Shown here: positions 28,101 to 35,696 of the stretch, piece after piece
Numbering within the stretch: the stretch's first letter is position 1
How the letters are laid out: each line of letters opens with the position of its first letter
Assembly (NCBI RefSeq): GCF_002846555.1
Contig: NZ_PJMS01000001.1
Location: 1,240,001-1,304,000 of the forward strand
Length of the DNA stretch: 64,000 nucleotides
Origin: Aquimarina sp. MAR_2010_214
GTDB taxonomy: Bacteria > Bacteroidota > Bacteroidia > Flavobacteriales > Flavobacteriaceae
Reading direction: 5' to 3'
Program-made: the position numbers and the translations under genes
The notes under the pieces: model-generated
Seen by the model: the letters and a program-made list of their open reading frames with translations, nothing else
Told to the model about the DNA's origin: nothing
Database searches by the model: none

Positions 28101-30723
28101 GGCAGGGAAATCAAGAAAAAATGACCCCTCGGCAGCAACCATGTTATTGTTTTCAACAGATAAAAACACCTATAATGTTGGAGAGAAAGCTATTGTAACC
28201 TTTCCATCAAGTGAAGGAGGAAGAGCATTAGTAACTGTAGAAAATGGTACCGAGGTGTTATCTTCACAATGGATAACTCCACAAAAAGGAGAAACGAAAT
28301 TCGAATTGCCAATCGAAGAGTTATACACCCCCAATGTATATATCAATATCACATTATTACAACCGCATGCGGATACCGCAAATGATTTACCGATACGTTT
28401 GTATGGTATCGTTCCAATTTCTGTCGAAGACCCTAACACCAAGGTTCAGCCTAAGTTAACCATGCCAGATGTATTGAGACCAGAAGAAACGATTACACTG
28501 AAAGTTGGAGAAAATAATGGTAAACCCATGACATATTCTATTGCTATAGTAGATGAAGGTTTGTTGGATCTAACACGATTTAAAACCCCAAATCCCTGGA
28601 ATAGCTTCTATGCTCGTGAGGCACTTGGAGTAAAAACATGGGATGTGTATGATGATGTAATTGGAGCTTATGGTGGAAGTATCAATCAGGTATTTAGTAT
28701 TGGAGGTGATGCTGAAGCAGGTGGTAGCAAATCCAAAAAAGCGAACCGATTTAAACCTATGGTCGTCTTTAAAGGACCATTCGAACTTAAAAAAGGAGAA
28801 ACTCGTGCGCACAAAATTAAGATTCCAAAATATGTTGGATCTGTACGTACCATGATAGTGGCTTCAGATGCAGAAAAGGCAGCTTATGGTAGCGCAGATA
28901 AGACAACACCAGTGCGTAAACCCTTAATGGTACTGACTTCAATTCCTCGTAAAATTACTCCTGGAGAAAAAGTAACTATACCGGTTACCGTTTTTGCGAT
29001 GGAAAATAAAGTGAAAAATGTAACGGTTACTTTAAAGCCTAATAAAGGATTTACAGTCATTGGTGAGGCCCAGAAAAAACTATCGTTTCCTCAACCTGAT
29101 GAGAAAATGGCCTATTTTGATATTGAAGTATTAGAAGGAGCTTCTATTACAGATATTGAAGTAGTGGCTAGTGGTGGTGGAGAAAAAGCATCATACAAAG
29201 TTCCAATTAATATAGTGAACCCAAATCCAATGACAACAGAAGTTACTTCGATTGTTCTGGAACCCAATAGTGAGCAAGAAATAGACTTTGCAGCATTTGG
29301 AATTGATGGAAGTAATAGTGCAGCGATTGAGTTTTCATCATTACCGCCAATGAATTTTGAAAGTAGATTGAGCTACCTGATTCGCTATCCACACGGTTGT
29401 GTTGAACAAACGACTTCGGCAGCATTCCCACAATTATATCTTGGTGATGTTTTCAATTTATCATCTGATAAAAAGCAAAAAATACAGAAAAACATAGAAG
29501 CTGCAATATATAGATTAAAACGTTTTATACAACCTAATGGAGGGATGTCATATTGGCCTGGATACAGTAATCCAAATGATTGGGGAACTACCTATGCTGG
29601 TCATTTCTTGCTCGAAGCAAACAAACAAGGATATGTATTACCCATAGGTTTTAAAAGTAACTGGATTAATTATCAGCAACAGCAGGCTAAACGATGGAGA
29701 AGTGGTAATAATGATCTGGCACAAGCCTATCGATTATATACGCTAGCACTTGCTGGTAGCCCTGATTTGTCATCAATGAACAGGCTAAGAGAAACATCAA
29801 GACTATCTAATGATGCTAAATTGAGATTAGCCGCAGCTTATGGGTTAATTACTCAAACCAAAGCAGCAAACCAATTACTTAATTCGGCAAATATTGATTT
29901 TCAGCCCAGAAATAATAATCATTACACCTATGGATCTAGTAATCGTAATCGGGCAATGGCACTAGAAACTCTTGTAGCTCTAGATCAAAAAATGAATGCA
30001 CAGAAAGTGGCGGTAGATCTAGCTAAAGAATTATCTTCCAAAAACTGGATGAGTACCCAAACTACATCCTATGCACTAATGGCAATGGCAAAATATGCAA
30101 CTTATGTAGGAGGGAAAGGTGTAAATGTAAACTATATTCTTAACGGAAAATCAACAAATGCTAATACAGATAAAACATTGGCAACTTCTGGTGATAGATC
30201 TATTCTAAAAGATAATAAACTGGTTCTTAAAAACAATAAGGATAACACCATTTTTGTACAAATTGCAACAAGCGGAATTCTACCTGTTGGCAAAGAAAAA
30301 GTAATTCAAAGCAAGTTTAAGGCAATTATTGATTATAAGACTAAGGATGGTAATATAATTAATCCAGCTCTATTAACTCAGGGAACAGATTTTGTAGCAG
30401 AAGTAACCATTACTAATGCTACAGGTTCTAAAGTAAAAGATGTTGCATTGACTGAAATTTTCCCATCAGGGTGGGAAGTGGTCAATACTCGATTTACAGA
30501 TTTTGGATCGTTTAAAGCCAATGCTGTGACACATACTGATATCCGTGATGATAGAGTGAATTTCTATTTTGACCTAAAACCAAATGAAAGTAAAACAATG
30601 ACTATTTTATTAAATGCATCCTATTTAGGTAAATACTATCTGCCAGGTATTCAATGTGAAGCCATGTATGATCATGATTATTTAGTGAGGAGTAAAGGAA
30701 AATGGGTGGAGGTAGTAAAGTAG
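25198..30723 (+). CDS. Alpha-2-macroglobulin family lipoprotein with thioester motif
   Basis: An 1841-residue exported protein. Lipoprotein signal with C19 (LVFSCKKKDD). N-terminal macroglobulin (MG)-like beta domains follow, then GYIYGERGVWRPGDTLFLSF (the typical MG motif, near residue 620). The A2M domain includes PKYVGSVRTMIVASD, and the thioester domain has PHGCVEQTTS with C1401-V-E-Q1404, the CxEQ motif that forms the reactive thioester. Bacterial A2Ms trap proteases that reach the periplasm and are usually paired with a penicillin-binding protein 1C gene; here pbpC lies 2.4 kb downstream with three genes between. Length is typical for the long form. No C-terminal netrin domain is fused, but a TIMP/netrin-like protein is encoded next door. 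Confidence 0.93.
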   Translation: MKLSRIFYLLFFVTLVFSCKKKDDQSIAEANASELNKYQEYISDVSSGVISVLDNVYVVLQTPVEGWSDNQELPKDILTVSPKVKGKIIAVNNRTISFRPEEGFDEDTAYTFTLDLEELVKDFKDDLDEEFVFTVKTLKQQFSVITDNLQSYSKDWQYIDGTITSSDQMKFDVAKQLISATQKGKKVTVKFSESIDKSRQFSFRIDSIQRFEEDSEVEVKWSGKSFNIDTEGEDILSIPGKNNFSVISVSVANVDSQYVEINFSDPLKKNQNFNGLVTISGAKKLKYTVNGNVLKVYPKQELKGTLGVTVFEGIKSTDNYKLKNTYTENVSFQQPNPEIRLLQSGVILPTSDNLKFNFEAINLRAVEVQVVKVFENNVLQFLQNNNLDGSNNLRSVARPIAKKLINLQENPSLNLSKWNAFAIDLKKLITPEPGAIYRVELNYRKTYSLYKCDGAAANDTPITELTDNYDEEEESSFWDSSQYYYDEYYDYNWQERENPCSTSYFRDKKISANVLASNLGVVVKKGLNNAYMVTVNDIITTSPVANAKITFYNYQQQEMGEGTTDAEGITGFDADRPAYFAIAQSGKQQTYVKLNDGNALSVSKFDVSGVRLQKGIKGYIYGERGVWRPGDTLFLSFMLNDNANKLPKGHPVKFELRDPYGKVTYQETKTNSTNNFYKFVVNTSDEAPTGNWQAKVNVGGASFSKTLKIETIKPNRLKIKTTFDDEVLGANKNIQGNLEVLWLHGAIAKNLKADINVRFNPGKTSFKTFPGYVFDDPTRRFGTEEQEVFQGRISGEGKASFNLKPKLENKAAGMLKASFITKVYENGGDFSTDVISKNYSPYSTYVGVNVPKGDKARGMLLTDTKHNFEVVSVDDKGNPKSVKNLEVFIYKVDWRWWWDTSEDNLSSYNRGSYNNEVFKTKVTTKSNGKANFNFELKYPEWGRYLVRVVDPNGGHATGKIMYIDWPGWAGKSRKNDPSAATMLLFSTDKNTYNVGEKAIVTFPSSEGGRALVTVENGTEVLSSQWITPQKGETKFELPIEELYTPNVYINITLLQPHADTANDLPIRLYGIVPISVEDPNTKVQPKLTMPDVLRPEETITLKVGENNGKPMTYSIAIVDEGLLDLTRFKTPNPWNSFYAREALGVKTWDVYDDVIGAYGGSINQVFSIGGDAEAGGSKSKKANRFKPMVVFKGPFELKKGETRAHKIKIPKYVGSVRTMIVASDAEKAAYGSADKTTPVRKPLMVLTSIPRKITPGEKVTIPVTVFAMENKVKNVTVTLKPNKGFTVIGEAQKKLSFPQPDEKMAYFDIEVLEGASITDIEVVASGGGEKASYKVPINIVNPNPMTTEVTSIVLEPNSEQEIDFAAFGIDGSNSAAIEFSSLPPMNFESRLSYLIRYPHGCVEQTTSAAFPQLYLGDVFNLSSDKKQKIQKNIEAAIYRLKRFIQPNGGMSYWPGYSNPNDWGTTYAGHFLLEANKQGYVLPIGFKSNWINYQQQQAKRWRSGNNDLAQAYRLYTLALAGSPDLSSMNRLRETSRLSNDAKLRLAAAYGLITQTKAANQLLNSANIDFQPRNNNHYTYGSSNRNRAMALETLVALDQKMNAQKVAVDLAKELSSKNWMSTQTTSYALMAMAKYATYVGGKGVNVNYILNGKSTNANTDKTLATSGDRSILKDNKLVLKNNKDNTIFVQIATSGILPVGKEKVIQSKFKAIIDYKTKDGNIINPALLTQGTDFVAEVTITNATGSKVKDVALTEIFPSGWEVVNTRFTDFGSFKANAVTHTDIRDDRVNFYFDLKPNESKTMTILLNASYLGKYYLPGIQCEAMYDHDYLVRSKGKWVEVVK

Positions 30724-30780
30724 ATTGCAAAATTTGAAAACAGAACATTTTTATATGTATATCAAAATAGTACAAATATT

Positions 30781-31293
30781 ATGAAAAAACACCTGCTTAG
30801 ATATGTAGCTTTTTTTGTATTAGGATTGTATTCTTCTCAATCTATTGCCTGTGATTGCTACTGCGAGGGAGACTGTTCATTTTCTACAGTTTCGACAGGA
30901 GGATTTGTTGCTCTGGTAAAAGTTATTGAGTATTCTGAATTTTTAGAGTTTGAAGATGATGGGAAATTAAAGAAAATGCCTTTAGCAATGAAAGTAGAAA
31001 TTATTAGAAAATATAAAGGTGAAGATACTCGTAAAATCATTCAGATTTGGGGTGATGATGGCATGTTATGTCGACCATATACCGATAATTTTAAAATAGG
31101 GAATCATTATTTGATTGCTCCAAATAAAATCATGAAAGATTCTGAAAACGGGAAAAGAAATGATTATGATTTCTTTGCATGTGAGACGGGTTTTTTGGAT
31201 GTTGATCTCGAAAAAAAGATGGTTTATGGAGCATATTCCAAAAACATAAATAAAATTTCATTAGATAAAGTAGAAATTGCCTTAAGTAAATAA
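30781..31293 (+). CDS. Secreted TIMP/netrin (NTR)-like protein
   Basis: A 170-residue exported protein. The signal peptide ends SIAC, with cysteines at 24, 26, 28 and 32 (CDCYCEGDC), so the mature N-terminus would begin with a Cys-x-Cys motif as in TIMPs. The body follows the NTR OB-fold pattern: FVALVKVIEYSEF, then VEIIRKYKGEDTRKIIQIW, then CRPYTDNFKIGNHYLIAPN. Bacterial TIMP/NTR-like proteins are little studied. It starts 57 nt after the alpha-2-macroglobulin gene. Family assignment is by pattern; metalloprotease inhibition is inference. A lipoprotein reading of the signal (SIAC) is less likely but possible. Confidence 0.6.
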   Translation: MKKHLLRYVAFFVLGLYSSQSIACDCYCEGDCSFSTVSTGGFVALVKVIEYSEFLEFEDDGKLKKMPLAMKVEIIRKYKGEDTRKIIQIWGDDGMLCRPYTDNFKIGNHYLIAPNKIMKDSENGKRNDYDFFACETGFLDVDLEKKMVYGAYSKNINKISLDKVEIALSK

Positions 31294-31420
31294 AAATTAT
31301 TATATCATTCTTACGCCCCTTTTCCAATAGTAAAACATCTGCATAACAAAGCAGTTATTTTAACTTAACCATAAACGAACATATTGTTTTTTTTACTACC
31401 ATTGTTGAAAAGTCGAAAAT

Positions 31421-32191
31421 ATGAATACTAGGTTTTATAATCTCTTACTGGGTCTTTTTTGCTTGATAAGCATTTGTTCCTGCAGGCAACAATCGGTTTC
31501 TGTAAATAAGATTTCGGCAGTTCAACAAAAAATTGATTCTACAATAGTTACAGATAAAGCTATAGATTCATTTATTGCACCTTTCCGAGATCATTTAAAT
31601 AAAACTTTGGATGCTACCTTATGTATTGCAGCAGTAGATTTTACTAAAGATGATGGCAAATTAGAAAGCAAGTTAGGTAACCTTACGGCAGATATTTCCT
31701 TACAACAGGTAGAACCTATTTTTAAAAAGAGGTATAATAAAGAAATTGATTTTGTATTATTAAATCATGGAGGTATGCGGGCACCAATACTAAAAGGGCC
31801 GGTAACTGCAAGAACAGCCTTTGAAGTGATGCCTTTTGAAAATGAATTGGTAGTGGCAGAATTATCTTATGAAAAAGTACAAGAATTAGCTTCTTATTTG
31901 GCCGAAAAACAACGAGCACACCCCGTTTCTAATTTACGACTTAGTATTGTAAAACAATCAAAAGAAGTACAAGAATTAATTGTTAATGATAAGCCATTGC
32001 GAGAAGATAAAAGCTATTTTGTACTCACTACAGATTATTTACAACAAGGAGGAGACAGGATGAATTTCTTTAAAGACCCTATACGGCTATATAAAACAGA
32101 TTATAAACTCAGAAATGCACTAATCGATTATTTTAAATCGATAGATACATTAAAAGTGCAACTGGATAAAAGAATGAGATATGCAGAATAG
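31421..32191 (+). CDS. 5'-nucleotidase C-terminal-domain lipoprotein (half of a split enzyme)
   Basis: A 256-residue lipoprotein (LFCLISICSC lipobox). The remainder matches the C-terminal, substrate-binding domain of UshA-type 5'-nucleotidases: LGNLTADISLQ, then DFVLLNHGGMRAPILKGPVT, then AFEVMPFENELVVAELS, ending FVLTTDYLQQGGDRMNFF. It overlaps by 11 nt the gene for the metallophosphatase domain that normally precedes it in one polypeptide. The two probably work together on the cell envelope to release phosphate or nucleosides from nucleotides. Confidence 0.88.
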   Translation: MNTRFYNLLLGLFCLISICSCRQQSVSVNKISAVQQKIDSTIVTDKAIDSFIAPFRDHLNKTLDATLCIAAVDFTKDDGKLESKLGNLTADISLQQVEPIFKKRYNKEIDFVLLNHGGMRAPILKGPVTARTAFEVMPFENELVVAELSYEKVQELASYLAEKQRAHPVSNLRLSIVKQSKEVQELIVNDKPLREDKSYFVLTTDYLQQGGDRMNFFKDPIRLYKTDYKLRNALIDYFKSIDTLKVQLDKRMRYAE

Positions 32192-33092
32192 GAGAAGGTT
32201 TATACAGCAAATAGTATCGGCAACAGCTTTAACTAGTTTAGGAGGAGTAAGTTTAGTATCCTGTGTTAAGCCGGTATCAAAAAAGGTAACAGTGCTACAT
32301 ACCAATGATGTACATAGTCAGATTGACCCCCTACCTGACAATCATTACAAATACCCGGGATTAGGAGGATTTGCCAGAAGGGCATCGATTATAGAAAAAG
32401 TACGAAAAGAAAATCCAAATACTATTTTATTAGACGCAGGGGATATCTTTCAGGGTACTCCATATTTTAATTATTATGGTGGTGAAATTGAATTTAAACT
32501 GATGTCGAAACTAAACTATGATCTTGCTACCATTGGAAATCATGATTTTGATAATGGAATAGATGGATTATTAAGTCAATTGCCTAATGCAACTTTTGAT
32601 TTTGTATCAGCTAATTATGGTTTTAAAAATACGGTGCTTGATGGTTTAGTAAAACCGTATAAAATACTAATTAGAGAAGGGATTAAAATCGGAATCTTTG
32701 GATTAGGGGTTGAACTTGAAGGTTTAGTGAATAAAAGTTTATATAAAGAAACCCAATATCTCGACCCTATTGAAGTTACTCAAGATATCACCAGAATATT
32801 AAAAGAAGAGCAACAATGCGATCTTGTTATTTGTCTTTCTCATATTGGGTATGATTATAAAAATGATAAAGTTTCTGATCTTCACCTAGCTAAAAATACA
32901 AAAGATATCGACCTGATTATAGGTGGTCATACACATACATTATTACCGAAACCAGTAATTGTAGATAATTTAGTGGGAGAGAAAGTGCTCATCAACCAAT
33001 GTGGTAAAAGCGGAGTGTATATGGGGCAAATTGATTTTTATTTTGATTCCAACGGGAGTAAAACAGCAGGAGGAAGATCAATAAAGGTTTAA
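32181..33092 (+). CDS. Metallophosphatase, N-terminal half of a split 5'-nucleotidase (Tat-exported)
   Basis: A 303-residue calcineurin-like phosphoesterase. The N-terminus has a twin-arginine signal (NRRRFIQQ, hydrophobic stretch, LVSC), so it is folded before export and may also be lipidated. Metal-binding motifs are intact: VLHTNDVHSQIDP, LDAGDIFQGTP, ATIGNHDFDNG, LSHIGYDY and GGHTHTLL. It lacks the C-terminal substrate-binding domain, which is encoded by the upstream overlapping gene. Both products carry their own signals, so this is a stable split, not a frameshift. Confidence 0.9.
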   Translation: MQNRRRFIQQIVSATALTSLGGVSLVSCVKPVSKKVTVLHTNDVHSQIDPLPDNHYKYPGLGGFARRASIIEKVRKENPNTILLDAGDIFQGTPYFNYYGGEIEFKLMSKLNYDLATIGNHDFDNGIDGLLSQLPNATFDFVSANYGFKNTVLDGLVKPYKILIREGIKIGIFGLGVELEGLVNKSLYKETQYLDPIEVTQDITRILKEEQQCDLVICLSHIGYDYKNDKVSDLHLAKNTKDIDLIIGGHTHTLLPKPVIVDNLVGEKVLINQCGKSGVYMGQIDFYFDSNGSKTAGGRSIKV

Positions 33093-33136
33093 AATACTTT
33101 TTCGAATAATTTTAGATTTATTATCCATCGGACACA

Positions 33137-35488
33137 TTGTTTAAAAACATAAAAAACTACATAAAAACTCGTCCAAAACGCTTCATAATTCTTGGAGTAG
33201 TATTGATTGTATATTATTTTTTATTACCAAGACCATTATTTAATGATCCAACCGCTACAGTAATTGAGACCAGAGGCGGAGAATTATTAGGCGCTAAAAT
33301 AGCAACCGATGGGCAATGGCGTTTTCCTGAGACTGATAGCGTACCTGAAAAATTTGAACGGTGTATCATCGCATTTGAAGATCAGCAATTTTATAGACAT
33401 TTAGGATTCAATCCCGTGGCAATGGGCGAGGCAATAAGTGAAAACATTAAGGCAGGTAAAGTGGTTAGAGGAGGAAGTACAATTACTCAGCAGGTTATTC
33501 GCTTGGCACGAAAGGGTAAAAAGCGTACCTATTTTGAAAAACTAAAAGAATTGGTACTGGCCACACGATTGGAGTTTGGGTCTTCTAAAGAAAGGATTTT
33601 GAAACTATACGCCTCTCATGCTCCTTTTGGGGGTAACGTAGTAGGGCTCGATATGGCGTCCTGGCGTTATTTTGGGTTACCAGCACATCAATTATCCTGG
33701 GCAGAGACTGCAACACTTGCAGTATTACCTAATGCCCCTTCCTTAATCTACCCAGGAAAAAACCAAACTCGATTATTAAAAAAAAGAAATCGATTACTTC
33801 ATATACTTTTAGAAGAACAGACAATTGATTCATTGACCTATGAACTATCAATAAGCGAAGGACTACCTCAAAAGCCTTACTTTTTGCCACAAATAGCTCC
33901 GCATTTGTTAGAAAGGTTAGCAAAAGAACATGATGGCAAAAGAGTACAAATTACCATTGATCCGATACTACAAAAACAGGTTAATCAAGTAGTTAGAAAG
34001 CATTATGAAGTACTAAAACAAAATGAAGTACATAATATGGCAGTTTTGGTTTTAGATGTTGATACCAGAGAAGTGCTAAGCTATGTAGGAAATTCTCCAA
34101 CCGATAGAGCACATCAAAAAGATGTAGATATTATCCAGGCCGGGCGTAGTACAGGAAGCACATTAAAACCACTATTGTATGCAGCCATGATGGATAAAGG
34201 CGAATTGCTACCAGAACAATTGGTTTCTGATATTCCTACGGTAATATCAGGATATAATCCAAAGAATTTTGACGAAGGTTATAGTGGAGCAGCACCGGCT
34301 AATAGAGCATTGGCACGTTCCTTAAATATACCTGCTGTTCGATTATTACAGCAATATGGATTGCAGCGATTTCGGGATGAAATGAATGCATTTCAAATTA
34401 AAGATTTGAAATACGGAGCCGATCATTATGGGTTATCTCTAATTGTTGGCGGTGCAGAAGGTAATCTCTGGGATCTTAGTAAAACATATGCTGGCTTTGC
34501 AAGCACATTAAACCACTATCAAAGTACATCTAGTGAATATTTTTATCGAGAATTTACAGAACCGATTATTTTGGCCGATAGAGAAGTAGATTTTGGTAAA
34601 AGAACACAGCAAAAACCAGTGTATGGTGCTGGAAGCATTTGGTTAACTTTTGAAGCAATGAAAAAAGTTAATCGGCCAGCAGGTGATGAAGCTTGGGAAT
34701 TTTATGATTCTTCTAGAGAGATCGCCTGGAAAACTGGTACTAGTTATGGTAACAGAGATGCTTGGGCAATCGGTGCCAGCCAAAAGTATGTGGTAGGAAT
34801 ATGGATTGGTAATGCCGATGGAGAAGGGCGACCAGAGCTTACGGGATTAAACTCAGCAGCTCCTGTTTTGTTTGATGTATTTAATCTATTGCCAAAATCT
34901 AAATGGTTTCCTCCTCCGTATGATGATTTGGCTGCTGTACAGGTTTGTACTAAGAGTGGTTTTCTGGCAAGCAGCAATTGCCCTACAAAACAAATGTATG
35001 TCCCTGCCTCAGGAACCAGGACCAAACCTTGTTCGTATCATCAACTAGTGCACTTGGATACTACAAGACGATACAGAGTAAACTCTTCTTGTGAACCGGT
35101 TGCTAATATCATTCATGAATCTTGGTTTGTATTACCTCCATTACAAGAATATTTTTTTAAGACCAATAATGCAGACTACCGTTCTTTACCACCCTACCGA
35201 CCAGATTGTGTAAAAGAATCTCAGGACCAAATGGATTTTATTTTCCCAAAACCCAATAGCAGTGTGTACTTACCAAAAGGATTTGATGGTAAAACCAATG
35301 AAGTAATTCTTAAGATAGCACATACAAGTCCTGAAACTCAAGTGTTTTGGTATATAGACCATCAATTTGTTGGAACAACAAAGCAGTTTCATGAAATGGC
35401 AGTGGCTCCAAAACCAGGAATACATATTATTACTGTTTTAGACGAAAAAGGAAATGAATTAAAGCGGAAAATCGAAATCAAAGAATGA
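33137..35488 (+). CDS. pbpC: Penicillin-binding protein 1C
   Basis: A 783-residue bifunctional peptidoglycan synthase. One N-terminal membrane segment (FIILGVVLIVYYFLL); glycosyltransferase (GT51) with FEDQQFYRHLGFNPVAMGEA and GGSTITQQVIRLA; transpeptidase with S341-T-L-K344 (GRSTGSTLKP), a SLN motif in ARSLNIPAV, and K532-TGTS in AWKTGTSYGNRDAWAIG; C-terminal BiPBP_C domain (FIFPKPNSSVYLPKGFDGK). The start is TTG; no ATG gives the membrane segment. The pairing with the upstream alpha-2-macroglobulin gene is well known in bacteria and is thought to link wall repair to protease trapping. Here the pair is interrupted by three genes. Confidence 0.95.
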   Translation: MFKNIKNYIKTRPKRFIILGVVLIVYYFLLPRPLFNDPTATVIETRGGELLGAKIATDGQWRFPETDSVPEKFERCIIAFEDQQFYRHLGFNPVAMGEAISENIKAGKVVRGGSTITQQVIRLARKGKKRTYFEKLKELVLATRLEFGSSKERILKLYASHAPFGGNVVGLDMASWRYFGLPAHQLSWAETATLAVLPNAPSLIYPGKNQTRLLKKRNRLLHILLEEQTIDSLTYELSISEGLPQKPYFLPQIAPHLLERLAKEHDGKRVQITIDPILQKQVNQVVRKHYEVLKQNEVHNMAVLVLDVDTREVLSYVGNSPTDRAHQKDVDIIQAGRSTGSTLKPLLYAAMMDKGELLPEQLVSDIPTVISGYNPKNFDEGYSGAAPANRALARSLNIPAVRLLQQYGLQRFRDEMNAFQIKDLKYGADHYGLSLIVGGAEGNLWDLSKTYAGFASTLNHYQSTSSEYFYREFTEPIILADREVDFGKRTQQKPVYGAGSIWLTFEAMKKVNRPAGDEAWEFYDSSREIAWKTGTSYGNRDAWAIGASQKYVVGIWIGNADGEGRPELTGLNSAAPVLFDVFNLLPKSKWFPPPYDDLAAVQVCTKSGFLASSNCPTKQMYVPASGTRTKPCSYHQLVHLDTTRRYRVNSSCEPVANIIHESWFVLPPLQEYFFKTNNADYRSLPPYRPDCVKESQDQMDFIFPKPNSSVYLPKGFDGKTNEVILKIAHTSPETQVFWYIDHQFVGTTKQFHEMAVAPKPGIHIITVLDEKGNELKRKIEIKE

Positions 35489-35696
35489 ATTTAATTTAAT
35501 CCCGTAATTGTTTTATTTTTTTTCCGTAAATGCCTTAAAATAAGATTGTTAAAGAAAACAAAAAATATTTCAATTTTGTGTTAAAACGCCAAATTTGTTA
35601 AACTTTGAACAAGTGTCTTGTTATCTTAGAATCAATATTTTACAAACTAGCTAGCGTTAATAATTAACGTATAACTCAACTTAACTCTTAAAACCA

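Noticed and set aside
31421..33092. Frameshifted 5'-nucleotidase pseudogene
   Set aside because: The domain order is reversed and each half has its own export signal, so no single frameshift can explain it.
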